48,879 nucleotides of DNA from Clostridium sp. (lineage in GTDB: Bacteria; Bacillota; Clostridia; Clostridiales; Clostridiaceae): NCBI RefSeq assembly GCF_021372645.1, contig NZ_JAJFUC010000075.1:1-48879 (forward strand), read 5' to 3'. The notes under the pieces are model-generated. The model was not told the DNA's origin. It was given only the letters and a program-made list of their open reading frames with translations, and ran no database searches. Both the position numbers and the translations under genes were made by a program. Below are positions 24,068 to 32,996 of the stretch, one piece after another; position 1 is the first letter of the stretch, and every line of letters begins with the position of its first letter.

Positions 24068-27000
24068 CTATTTTAGATTTAGTTGTTTTTTCATGAACGT
24101 GATGTATTCAGAAAAATTCAATTCTTCTGGTAAAGGGTAATTGTCTTCATTATATTCACCATCAGTTTTACCAAGTAAACACTCAAATTGATATATTAAA
24201 AAACCATAGTAATGCTCTTTGGCTAAAGAATATCCTGTATTTACCCACTGATTATAGCTGGTGTGATTGATATATTTTAAGAATTTTGAAAAATAGTATA
24301 TACATTCTACGTAGTAATATTTAATATGTGCAAGGTTTTTTAGTGCATTCATATAATATTCTATTGCCTTCTCGTCATCCTTCTCGATAGATGCATACAT
24401 CGTGTTTTGTAGTCCTAATGTATAAGGGTTTGTTACAACTAAATTAGTAATAGTTTCTCTATCTAATGATTTTATTTTTGATTTTAAATAGTGGATTTGC
24501 ATTTTTTCCAAATGATCCTTTGGGTATATATTATCAATGTAAATTAGAAGTTCTTCTTCATTTATTTTACCTTCATTAAGATATTTTTCAAAATCAAAAA
24601 AGTCTTTTTTAGTTTTAAGTGTAGGAATTTTTGCGTATTTACCCAGTTCAAATACTGAAGCATTGTAAAGCCCTGTAACTTGAAGTTTATTATTAATTAT
24701 CCATTTGCAAAATTTAAAGGCTTCGCCCTCAAGGAAATAAAGCTCAAAAGCGGTTGCAATAATATTTTTGAATATTTCATCTTTGTTAATGATATTATTG
24801 AAGTCATTAAACGATATTATTTTCTTTAGGTTTTTAAAAGAAATATTAAAGTTTCCTAAGTAATATGATGCGCGGAGGTTACTAATTCTAATCAATAGAT
24901 GTCCATCTTCAATATCATCAAAATAACTTTCAAGTTGCGATGTCTCATTTAAGAGTATATCTAAGCACTGTGTGCGAGTACTGATTGATAGAATAAAATT
25001 TATATAGTCTAATTTTTCTAGCTTACTTAGTTTTAAATCTTCAAACTTGTTTAAATAATTAATGCTTTTTATAAAATTATTATTTTGACTGTCAAATAAT
25101 TCATAAGCAAGTATGGAATTATTTTTCAAAATAGAGGATATTTTTGATGATAAAAAACTATTATAATTATAAGCTTCTTTGTAAAATATTACTTTATTTT
25201 CTTCTAATTTCTCATTAAATTGATAATCCGCAAATCTTCTTATTATGGATTGTAATTTAATATTTCCATTGACTAAATCTACTAAAGATTTATTATCAAG
25301 AGACTTTAATTCAGCATCTTTTATTGGATTTAAAGATAAATTTTGGGAACAACTTTTAAAAAACTGCTTAAAATTTTCCATGTTAATTCCGTCAGGGAAT
25401 AAAGAAAGTAATTGAAAAGCAAGCTTTTCTTTATCATTCAATTTTTTATAAGAATAATTTATAGACTGATATAAAGATTTTGATTTTTCAATGTTTTCAT
25501 CACACTCATTAATATAAATATTGTCTTTATATTCAATTAGCGTATTAAAAAAGTCATCTTCTAATTCATGTTTTAAGACCTCGATATTTTTTCCGGGTGG
25601 TAAATTGGAAGCAACAATTCTAATAGCTAGTGGATTCTTATTAAGCAAGTTTTCTATAATATCAGATTTTAAACACTGCATTTCATCTTTTTCAATATGA
25701 TAAGGATAATGTTTCGAAAATAATTCCACTGCTTCATCTGTAGTGAAATCTCTTAAAGTATAGGCATCTTCAAACTGTGAATTAGGAAATACAATTTCTC
25801 GTGAAGTAATAACTACTGTCGCATAATCACTGATAAACTTTAAAAGTTCTTGTATTTCTAAGGAATCGTCAAGATATAATAATGTTTCAAAGTTATCCAA
25901 AATAATTAAACTATTTACATCAAGATTATTTAATTTTACATGTTCCTTAAAATTTATTGTATTATCTAATTGAAAACATTGGGCAATTTTAAGTTCAAAT
26001 TGATTATAGTTTTCTATATGTTCTAAATCGATAAAATATATACCTTGGTTAAAAAATCCTCTTTTTGAAAATTCGTAGGCACATTTTTTAGCAATTGTAG
26101 TTTTGCCAATTCCACCAGACCCCTTTATTGTAAGGATTTGACCTTTGGAATGTAAATTAAAGATTTTTCTTATTATGGTTTCTAAATCTGAATTTCTGCC
26201 AACAAAGTCTGATAGCGATTTAGTATCAATTGAATTAGGCATAGTTGTTTCAGGCTTTCCTATGTTTGCTTTACCAGGTGAAATTAAAATTGAATCTATT
26301 TTTTCTAGGTTTATATATTCAAAATTAGAAAAAACAAATTTTTCATCGTATCTTCTAAATAACTTGAAAATAACATCTTTTATATTACTCTTTTCTTGCT
26401 TATAAATGAAAAATGGATGTGAAACAGTATCTTCGATTTCTATAACATCATTTGTAAAGCAAAATATTGCTTTTAAAGCCTCACAACAAATGTTCTCTTC
26501 TAACTCTTTCAAACTTACAAAATCACTTTTGAAATATTCATCTTCTATGCATATTTTATTTTTGAAAGTTTGAGAAAATAGAATAAAATAATCATATTCA
26601 GCTAATTCTCTTAATATGTCTAAAGAAAGATGATGACAGTCTATAGATACATCTAATTTGTCAAAGTTTTTTGTAAGCTCGTTAAAACTAAATTCATATG
26701 GCTTATCAATAGGGGATGCTAGTAATAACGCAATTTTGACTTTGGGAACTTCTTGTATAGCCTTATCTAATACTTTTTCTTCTATTGTTACAGCGGTTTC
26801 TTTTATCACTGCATTTTTAGACTTTTTGACATTTACCATTGCATCCAATATTTCGTCTAAAGCCTCTCCCCAATTATCAATTTTAAGCACATCAGTGCTA
26901 TAACGACTAAAATTATCATCAGTTGTAGAGATAATAAAGTGTTTATTTATAAAACCATCAAAAACTTTAGTCATATTTTCAAAAATATTGCATACATATG

Positions 27001-27604
27001 GATCTTGCAAGCTAAAGCCTAAAAATACAATGGTGTAATCAGTGAATATCTTCATTAACTGAAAAAGTACCGATTTATCTTTAGCAGCATATAATTTTTT
27101 ATAATCTTCTTCGAATAAAATACATTTTGCCATATCCTCTAGACTGCCATGCATTTTAAGTAAATATTCATTCTTCTTAGTTAATTGTGATATTTCAAAT
27201 GATTGCGTATAAACTGTAGGTGTAATTTTAGGATTTGCAGATTCTAATGCTATATCATAATTAGTAGTTATAATTTTACTTGTTATCTCCCAGAGTTTTT
27301 TATGTCTATTTAAATTTTCATCTTTAATGGGAACTGAAAAATTTTTCTTTATAGTTTTGTATATTTCTGTTTTATCACTTTTAATTCTTTCCAATATTTC
27401 TATGGCCGTAAAAGTTTTATCTTGTAAAACAGGTATAAGATTCTTACGAGAGGGATTATCCTTTGATAGCTCATCTAGAATATTAACAACCAAATTATCC
27501 CAGTTTGGAAATCCCAAAGGTATAGAGGTTCCAGAACCTATAAAAAATACTAAAGTATCATTTTCAATTGCTTCTTTTATTTTACTATGTAATGTAATGC
27601 TCAT
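24068..27604 (-). CDS. SIR2-STAND (NB-ARC) protein with helical repeats, predicted anti-phage effector
   Basis: The protein has 1178 residues. An N-terminal SIR2-type domain (about 10-255) has FFIGSGTSIPLGFPNWDNL, N115 in TTNYD and H152 in KMHGS, the residues needed for NAD cleavage in defence SIR2 enzymes. A second alpha/beta domain follows (about 285-420). The NB-ARC/STAND ATPase has DFVGRNSDLE, Walker A GSGGIGKTT (494-502), Walker B LIILDNFE (566-573), a TSRE sensor and an NPLAIRI (GLPL-like) motif. The last 450 residues are TPR-like helices that would sense the trigger. Related bacterial NLR-like proteins detect a phage product, oligomerise and deplete NAD+. It is a single gene on the opposite strand to its neighbours, as expected for a defence cargo gene. 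A GGATGGTGA lies before the ATG. Confidence 0.85.
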   Translation of the reverse strand: MSITLHSKIKEAIENDTLVFFIGSGTSIPLGFPNWDNLVVNILDELSKDNPSRKNLIPVLQDKTFTAIEILERIKSDKTEIYKTIKKNFSVPIKDENLNRHKKLWEITSKIITTNYDIALESANPKITPTVYTQSFEISQLTKKNEYLLKMHGSLEDMAKCILFEEDYKKLYAAKDKSVLFQLMKIFTDYTIVFLGFSLQDPYVCNIFENMTKVFDGFINKHFIISTTDDNFSRYSTDVLKIDNWGEALDEILDAMVNVKKSKNAVIKETAVTIEEKVLDKAIQEVPKVKIALLLASPIDKPYEFSFNELTKNFDKLDVSIDCHHLSLDILRELAEYDYFILFSQTFKNKICIEDEYFKSDFVSLKELEENICCEALKAIFCFTNDVIEIEDTVSHPFFIYKQEKSNIKDVIFKLFRRYDEKFVFSNFEYINLEKIDSILISPGKANIGKPETTMPNSIDTKSLSDFVGRNSDLETIIRKIFNLHSKGQILTIKGSGGIGKTTIAKKCAYEFSKRGFFNQGIYFIDLEHIENYNQFELKIAQCFQLDNTINFKEHVKLNNLDVNSLIILDNFETLLYLDDSLEIQELLKFISDYATVVITSREIVFPNSQFEDAYTLRDFTTDEAVELFSKHYPYHIEKDEMQCLKSDIIENLLNKNPLAIRIVASNLPPGKNIEVLKHELEDDFFNTLIEYKDNIYINECDENIEKSKSLYQSINYSYKKLNDKEKLAFQLLSLFPDGINMENFKQFFKSCSQNLSLNPIKDAELKSLDNKSLVDLVNGNIKLQSIIRRFADYQFNEKLEENKVIFYKEAYNYNSFLSSKISSILKNNSILAYELFDSQNNNFIKSINYLNKFEDLKLSKLEKLDYINFILSISTRTQCLDILLNETSQLESYFDDIEDGHLLIRISNLRASYYLGNFNISFKNLKKIISFNDFNNIINKDEIFKNIIATAFELYFLEGEAFKFCKWIINNKLQVTGLYNASVFELGKYAKIPTLKTKKDFFDFEKYLNEGKINEEELLIYIDNIYPKDHLEKMQIHYLKSKIKSLDRETITNLVVTNPYTLGLQNTMYASIEKDDEKAIEYYMNALKNLAHIKYYYVECIYYFSKFLKYINHTSYNQWVNTGYSLAKEHYYGFLIYQFECLLGKTDGEYNEDNYPLPEELNFSEYITFMKKQLNLK

Positions 27605-27933
27605 TTTGTCACCATCCTTAAGTTAATATAAATAGAATTCGACAGATTTATATGAAATCCTTCTAAAAGTGTAATATATTAACATAATAGAGAAGAATGC
27701 TATGAAGTGAGTTGCATAGCATTTTGTGATTTTTTGTATATTATGCATCTTGTTTTAGTTTAAGTGAATAAGCAATAGCATAATAGATAATGTAAGAAGC
27801 AAATTACATTTATAATGAATACTGTATTATTCAGAAAATGAATTGCGGTGATTTTATATTAATAAATAAAAATACTATATAATATAAACGTTAAATGATA
27901 AAATATACGTAATAAATCACATGGAGGAAACAA
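27605..27933. other. Divergent spacer between SIR2-STAND gene and GNAT gene
   Basis: There is no gene. AATGCTATG 27696-27704 and CATAGCATT 27715-27723 form a 9-bp hairpin followed by TTGTGATTTTTT on the plus strand, a possible orphan terminator. A TATAAT at 27878-27883 could be the -10 of the downstream acetyltransferase gene, but no matching -35 is obvious. The rest is AT-rich. Confidence 0.4.
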
Positions 27934-28422
27934 ATGAATACTACCAATAATTATGAAAATGAAAGTTTAGAAGAAATAAGAAAAGCAAAAATAGAAGATT
28001 TAGAAACTATAGTTAAATTTAATTATAACTTAGCAAAGGAAACTGAAGACAAAGAACTAGATTTAGAAATTCTTACTAAAGGGGTTAAAGCAATATTAAA
28101 TGATTCTACAAAGGGACAATATTATGTATATGTAATAGATAATAAAGTAGTAGGGCAAATAATGTATACATATGAATGGAGTGATTGGAGAAATGGAATG
28201 TTTCTTTGGGTCCAAAGTGTTTATGTAGATTCAGAGTATAGAAGAAAAGGTATATTTAAAGAATTATATAATTATGTAAAGAAAATTTGTGATGATCAGG
28301 AAGGTACTACAGGAGTAAGATTATATGTAGAAAAAGAAAATTTCAATGCAAAAGCTACATATAAATCATTAGGGATGCAAGAATGTAATTATCATATATA
28401 TGAATATGAGGTAAATAGATAA
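27934..28422 (+). CDS. GNAT-family N-acetyltransferase
   Basis: The protein has 162 residues with the GNAT fold: beta strands 2-4 around YYVYVIDNKVVGQIMYTYEWS, motif A VQSVYVDSEYRRKGIFKELYNYV (the R-R-x-G-I/x acetyl-CoA loop) and a C-terminal RLYVEKENFNAKATYKSLGM. It transfers an acetyl group from acetyl-CoA to an amine; the substrate cannot be told. The N-terminal 15 residues are polar. GGAGG lies 8 nt before ATG 27934. The next gene is 73 nt downstream on the same strand. Confidence 0.9.
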   Translation: MNTTNNYENESLEEIRKAKIEDLETIVKFNYNLAKETEDKELDLEILTKGVKAILNDSTKGQYYVYVIDNKVVGQIMYTYEWSDWRNGMFLWVQSVYVDSEYRRKGIFKELYNYVKKICDDQEGTTGVRLYVEKENFNAKATYKSLGMQECNYHIYEYEVNR

Positions 28423-28449
28423 TAGGTAGATAGAAAGGAAGTGAACTTT

Positions 28450-28484
28450 TATAGAGATAAGTACATTAAAATATTATCTCTATA
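28450..28484 (+). promoter_or_regulatory. Hairpin between a Shine-Dalgarno-like site and the histidinol-phosphatase start
   Basis: TATAGAGATAA 28450-28460 and TTATCTCTATA 28474-28484 form a perfect 11-bp stem. The only good ribosome site, AAAGGA (28434-28439), is 57 nt before ATG 28496 and on the far side of the stem. A 14-codon frame GTG 28441 to TAA 28483 spans the hairpin and could be a coupled leader peptide. Confidence 0.45.
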
Positions 28485-28495
28485 ATAAGTAGATT

Positions 28496-29296
28496 ATGGA
28501 AAATAAAAAAATATTAAGAGATGGGCATATTCATTCTCCATATTGTCCACATGGAACTAAAGATACTTTTGAAATGTATATAGAAAAGGCAATTATGGAA
28601 GGCTTAGAAGAAATGACATTTACTGAACATATGCCATTTCCAGCTTATTTTATGGATGATACAAAGTTTTTAGATGAATGTGCTCCATCAAAGGAAATGA
28701 TAGATAAGTATTTTGAAGATGTAGAAAAAATAAAGATAAAATTTAAGGATAAAATAAAGATAAATAGCGGTCTTGAAGTTGATTTTCTTGATGGATATGA
28801 AGACAAGACAACAGAAATGTTAAGTATATATGGTCCTAAGTTAGAAGATGGTTTATTGTCAGTACATTTCATAAAAGTAGGAAATGAATTTACTTATATT
28901 GATGGGAAAGAAGGCTTTGAAAAAGCTATAAAAGCTTTAGGGAATACTGAAAAAGTGTATGATAAATATTATGAAACTTTATTAATAGCAATAAAAGCTG
29001 ATTTGGGAGAATTTAAACCCAAACGTATTGGACATCCTAATTTAATTAGAATTTTTAATAAGTTACATCCTTTGGAATATAAAAATAGAGAGCTTTTAGA
29101 AGAAATAGTAAAAGAAATAAAGAAGAGAGATTATGAAGTAGATATTAATACTGCAGGACTTAGAAAACCATATTGCGGTGAAATTTATGTGTCTGATATA
29201 TTTAAAGAATTGGTAGAAAAATATGAAGTTAAAAAAGTATATGGTTCAGATTCACATACATCAAGTGATATTGGAAGAGATTTTGATAAAGAATAA
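28496..29296 (+). CDS. PHP-family histidinol-phosphatase (HisK type)
   Basis: The protein has 266 residues, the full length of HisK/HisJ-type enzymes. PHP metal-site motifs are in order: DGHIHSPYCPHG (about 9-20), TEHMPFP (about 44-50), GLEVDFLDGYE, RIGHPNLIRIF and GSDSHTSSDIG near the end. The reaction is L-histidinol phosphate to histidinol in histidine synthesis; related PHP proteins act on other phosphoesters, so the substrate is likely but not proven. No his genes are nearby. An in-frame TAG at 28490-28492 fixes ATG 28496 as the first usable start, although no ribosome site is close. Confidence 0.85.
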   Translation: MENKKILRDGHIHSPYCPHGTKDTFEMYIEKAIMEGLEEMTFTEHMPFPAYFMDDTKFLDECAPSKEMIDKYFEDVEKIKIKFKDKIKINSGLEVDFLDGYEDKTTEMLSIYGPKLEDGLLSVHFIKVGNEFTYIDGKEGFEKAIKALGNTEKVYDKYYETLLIAIKADLGEFKPKRIGHPNLIRIFNKLHPLEYKNRELLEEIVKEIKKRDYEVDINTAGLRKPYCGEIYVSDIFKELVEKYEVKKVYGSDSHTSSDIGRDFDKE

Positions 29297-29344
29297 TGTA
29301 ATCAAGCAATAAAACTAATGCTTTTAAATTTTGAGGGGAGAACT

Positions 29345-29584
29345 ATGGAATTAGAGGGTATGAACTTTATAAGGGAAATTACAACATTTATTTTTGTTGA
29401 AGATAAGCTTGAAAAAGTTGACATTATTTTTGTACCTGGCGGTTCATGGCCAGATCCAACAGAAAAAGCAGCTAAGCTTTGGTTAGAGGGATATGCACCG
29501 TATGTTTTACCTTCAGGGAAATATAGTATGAGCAAAGGTTATTTTCCGGAAGCAATGACCAAAGGTGACAAAATAGTTAATTAG
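29345..29584 (+). pseudogene. 3'-truncated YdcF/DUF218-family gene
   Basis: The 79 residues match only the N-terminal part of DUF218 (YdcF, ElyC/SanA-type) proteins: ITTFIFVEDKLEKVDIIFVPGG then EKAAKLWLEGYAPYVLPSGK. The family is usually about 180-200 residues. Here the frame ends at KGDKIVN and the promoter of the IMP dehydrogenase gene follows at once, so the rest has been deleted. ATG 29345 has a strong GAGGGGAG site; the upstream ATG 29318 does not. It probably makes no functional protein. Confidence 0.7.
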
Positions 29585-29594
29585 GATTTTTATG

Positions 29595-29624
29595 TTGACA
29601 ATAATATTAAAAAGGTATTATCAT
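29595..29624 (+). promoter_or_regulatory. Sigma-A promoter of the IMP dehydrogenase gene
   Basis: A perfect TTGACA 29595-29600 and TATCAT 29619-29624 have an 18-nt spacer, 46 nt before the start codon. The leader is short, so there is no room for a purine riboswitch. Confidence 0.75.
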
Positions 29625-29669
29625 ATAGAATAAAATAGTTATAATGTAAAAATAAAGGAGTGAGATATA

Positions 29670-31178
29670 ATGGCATATTATTTTAATGAACCATCCCATA
29701 CTTTTGGAGAATATTTATTGGTACCAGGGTATTCTTCAACAAAATGCATTCCACAAAATGTAAGCTTAAGAACACCACTTGTAAAATTTAAAAAGGGTGA
29801 AGAGTCATCATTAATGATTAATATTCCAATGACTTCAGCAATTATGCAATCAGTGTCAGATGATAAAATGGCAGTGGCTTTAGCAAAAGAAGGTGGAATT
29901 TCATTTATATTTGGTTCCCAATCAATTGAAAATGAAGCAGCTATGGTTGCAAAAGTTAAAAATTATAAGTCAGGATTTGTTACAAGTGTTGCAAATGTTA
30001 AGCCAGACACAACACTCGGGGAAGTGGTAGAATTAAAAGAAAAAACAGGTTATTCTACTATGGCAGTTACAGATGATGGAACCGCTAATGGGAAGCTTCT
30101 TGGTATAGTAACAAGTAGAGATTATAGAGTTACTAGAATGGATTTTAAAACTCAAGTTTCAGAATTTATGACTCCTTTTAATAAACTTACCTATGCTGAT
30201 GCTGACATTACATTAAAAGAAGCAAATAATATTATTTGGGAACATAAATTAAATATGCTACCATTAGTTGATAAAGATCAAAAGCTAAAATATATGGTAT
30301 TCCGTAAAGATTATTCAGCTAACAAAGAAAATCAAAATGAACTTATTGATTCTCAAAAAAGATATATAGTAGGAGCAGGGATTAATACTAGAGACTATGC
30401 AGAAAGAGTTCCAGCATTAATTGAAGCTGGAGCAGACGTACTATGTATTGATTCTTCAGAAGGTTTTTCAGAATGGCAAAAAATAACGATTGAATATATA
30501 CATAAAAACTTTGGAGAAAATATTAAAGTTGGAGCTGGAAACGTTGTTGATAAAGACGGATTTTTATTTTTAGCAGAAGCGGGAGCGGATTTTGTAAAGG
30601 TTGGAATCGGTGGAGGATCTATTTGCATAACTCGTGAACAAAAGGGCATAGGTCGCGGTCAAGCAACAGCAATTAATGATGTAGTTAAAGCTAGAGACGA
30701 ATATTTTGAGAAAACAGGAACGTATATACCAGTATGTTCTGATGGTGGTATTGTACATGATTATCATGTAACTTTAGCTCTTGCTATGGGAGCAGATTTC
30801 ATAATGCTAGGCAGATATTTCTCTAGATTTGATGAAAGTCCAACTAATAAAGTAAATATAAATGGAAATTACATGAAGGAATATTGGGGTGAGGGCTCTA
30901 ATAGAGCAAGAAATTGGCAAAGATATGATCTTGGAGGAGATAAGAAGTTATCTTTCGAAGAAGGTGTTGATTCATATGTGCCATATGCAGGAAGTTTAAA
31001 AGATAATGTTACAATAACATTAAACAAAGTACGTTCAACAATGTGTAATTGTGGAGCTCTTACAATTCCAGAGTTACAAAAAAATGCGAAAATAACATTA
31101 GTTTCTGCAACAAGTATTGTTGAGGGAGGTTCACATGATGTTATATTAAAAGATAACCATTATACTACTCAACAATAA
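29670..31178 (+). CDS. guaB: IMP dehydrogenase
   Basis: The protein has 502 residues, a full-length IMPDH. The (beta/alpha)8 barrel is interrupted by a CBS-pair module (about 110-235; [24 protein letters not shown]). The catalytic Cys is in [20 protein letters not shown], followed by the mobile flap region and the C-terminal VEGGSHDVI. It oxidises IMP to XMP with NAD+, the committed step to GMP. The sequence is closer in style to the branch with [12 protein letters not shown] than to the common GIGPGSICTTR form, so it may be a second IMPDH in this genome. GGAGTGAG precedes ATG 29670. The gene stands alone, with its own promoter and terminator. Confidence 0.85.
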   Translation: MAYYFNEPSHTFGEYLLVPGYSSTKCIPQNVSLRTPLVKFKKGEESSLMINIPMTSAIMQSVSDDKMAVALAKEGGISFIFGSQSIENEAAMVAKVKNYKSGFVTSVANVKPDTTLGEVVELKEKTGYSTMAVTDDGTANGKLLGIVTSRDYRVTRMDFKTQVSEFMTPFNKLTYADADITLKEANNIIWEHKLNMLPLVDKDQKLKYMVFRKDYSANKENQNELIDSQKRYIVGAGINTRDYAERVPALIEAGADVLCIDSSEGFSEWQKITIEYIHKNFGENIKVGAGNVVDKDGFLFLAEAGADFVKVGIGGGSICITREQKGIGRGQATAINDVVKARDEYFEKTGTYIPVCSDGGIVHDYHVTLALAMGADFIMLGRYFSRFDESPTNKVNINGNYMKEYWGEGSNRARNWQRYDLGGDKKLSFEEGVDSYVPYAGSLKDNVTITLNKVRSTMCNCGALTIPELQKNAKITLVSATSIVEGGSHDVILKDNHYTTQQ

Positions 31179-31226
31179 AAATTTACGGAAAGAGTTTAAA
31201 TAAGTTTTTATTGACTGTGAATTTTT

Positions 31227-31255
31227 AGCCGTGGAAGTATCCACGGCTTTTTTTT
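31227..31255 (+). terminator. Terminator of guaB
   Basis: The stem AGCCGTGGA 31227-31235 / TCCACGGCT 31240-31248 has a 4-nt loop and then eight T. It is a textbook intrinsic terminator, 49 nt after the stop codon. Confidence 0.95.
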
Positions 31256-31526
31256 ATGCGTTTATTGTAATATAAGAACATATAATAAAGGTATAATAAT
31301 TGTTATTTTGAGACTACATAAGTGTTCATATGTTTTTTATAGAAAACAATGGTGATATAATATAATAAATCATTTAATGAGAGTATTATAATTAAAAAAC
31401 AATATTTATATGAGATAAAATTAATAAATATTATTTGATTAAAATATAGATAATAAATAAACAAAATAATATTTTATAAATCTAGCCATATAATTATTAG
31501 GATAGGAAAGTTATAGGAGAAAATTA
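31256..31526. other. AT-rich spacer before the HD-domain gene
   Basis: About 270 nt of almost pure A/T. I see no gene, repeat or convincing promoter. AGGAGAAAA just before ATG 31527 is the ribosome site. Confidence 0.4.
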
Positions 31527-32780
31527 ATGAAAGAAAATTTTGAAGTTACTTTAAAACAAATGATACTTGTTATTCATAGAACTATTAATTCAGTAGATAA
31601 AAGACTTTTAAATCATGGAGAACAAGTTGGGTACATTATGCTGAATTTATTAAAAGCAGAAGGAAGTTACAGTGATGAAGAAATACTTGAAATTTGTACA
31701 ATATCTATTTTTCATGATATAGGAGCATATAAAGTTACAGAGAGGGATAAACTTGTAGAGATTGATGTTACAGCTCCAATTGAGCATGCTGTTTATGGTT
31801 CTTTATTCATAAAATATTTTTCACCACTTTCAGATTTATATGATATAGTGTTAACTCACCATTTTACAATTAAATATTTTAAGGACAAGCACATGGAAGT
31901 GTTATCTAAAGAAGGATTGTTATTAAATTTTGCTGACTATATAGATAGGGTATGCTTAAATAAAAACACCTCGACGAAAAATTATATTAAAGAAAATAAG
32001 AATTACTCAAAAGAACATATAGATTTATTTGTAGAAGCAGATAAAAAATATGATTTTTTGAATAAATTATTAAATGGATCTTATGTAGATGAATTATATA
32101 GTTTTTTAGAAACTAAAATTCTTTCTAGAGAAGATGTAATTGCTTATAGTAAAATGTTAGCATATTCTATTGATTTTAGAAGTGAAGCAACGGTTAAACA
32201 TACAATATTAGTTGAATTTATAAGTTATCAAATAGCAAAACTTTATGGGTTGGATGAGAAAATTTTAACAAAAATTAAAGTGGCAGCGGCGCTTCATGAC
32301 ATAGGAAAAATAGGAATTCCAGTAGAAATTTTAGAGAAACCAGGAAAACTTACTGATGATGAATTCGAAATCATGAAAAGCCACGCTATAATTGGATATG
32401 ATATTCTAAGTAATTTAAATATAGATGATATTAGAGATATAGGAACACTTCACCATGAAAAATTAGATGGAACTGGTTATCCTTTTGGACTTAAAGGAGA
32501 AGAAATAACAGTAGAAATGCGAATAGTAGCAATAGGAGATATTATTAGTGCATTACTCGGGTCAAGAAGTTACAAAGAAGAATTCAATAAGGATAAAATA
32601 ATTAAAATATTAGAAAGCATGGCAGATATGAATAAAATAGATTCGAAAATAGTAAATTTATTTATAAATAATTATGATTATATTATTAATGAAGCTCAAA
32701 ATCAAAGTAGCGATTTGATGAACACATATTTAAATTTGAATAATGAATATAATATTGAAATGTTTTGCCTAAGTATATAG
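31527..32780 (+). CDS. Dual HD-domain phosphohydrolase (N-terminal HD plus HD-GYP)
   Basis: The protein has 417 residues with two HD domains and no membrane or receiver part. The N-terminal HD (about 15-130) has FHDIGAYK and LTHHFTIKYF. The C-terminal domain (about 215-350) is HD-GYP-like: ALHDIGKIGIPVEILEKPGKL and LHHEKLDGTGYP, with the GYP signature intact. HD-GYP proteins hydrolyse cyclic di-GMP or related cyclic dinucleotides; the N-terminal domain looks metal-competent too, so two activities or an internal dimer are possible. The gene is monocistronic, with its own terminator. No cyclic-di-GMP riboswitch motif is visible upstream. Confidence 0.85.
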   Translation: MKENFEVTLKQMILVIHRTINSVDKRLLNHGEQVGYIMLNLLKAEGSYSDEEILEICTISIFHDIGAYKVTERDKLVEIDVTAPIEHAVYGSLFIKYFSPLSDLYDIVLTHHFTIKYFKDKHMEVLSKEGLLLNFADYIDRVCLNKNTSTKNYIKENKNYSKEHIDLFVEADKKYDFLNKLLNGSYVDELYSFLETKILSREDVIAYSKMLAYSIDFRSEATVKHTILVEFISYQIAKLYGLDEKILTKIKVAAALHDIGKIGIPVEILEKPGKLTDDEFEIMKSHAIIGYDILSNLNIDDIRDIGTLHHEKLDGTGYPFGLKGEEITVEMRIVAIGDIISALLGSRSYKEEFNKDKIIKILESMADMNKIDSKIVNLFINNYDYIINEAQNQSSDLMNTYLNLNNEYNIEMFCLSI

Positions 32781-32794
32781 AGCAGTATAAAGAA

Positions 32795-32845
32795 GAGGTT
32801 GTCTTAGAATAAAAAGAAAATTTTACTCTAAGACAATCTCTTTAT
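32795..32845 (+). terminator. Terminator of the HD-domain gene
   Basis: GAGGTTGTCTTAGA 32795-32808 pairs with TCTAAGACAATCTC 32827-32840 (one wobble). The inner AAAA/TTTT extends the stem, and TTTATTT follows. Confidence 0.85.
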
Positions 32846-32996
32846 TTAAATATGCCTAATTATTTGAAATATACAAGAAAGTTAGTAATATATCACATAA
32901 TATTATATAATTAACATCGATGTAGTAATATGTTAATATATTATTACATCAAAGATACTAGGAAAAATCCAAAATATTTAAAGGTGGTATGGGGAG

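Noticed and set aside
29302-29535. Open frame on the minus strand opposite the YdcF remnant
   Set aside because: It is a shadow of a real plus-strand coding sequence with family motifs, and has no ribosome site.
31256-31526. Cyclic di-GMP riboswitch before the HD-GYP gene
   Set aside because: No GEMM-I or GEMM-II conserved segments could be found in the AT-only spacer.
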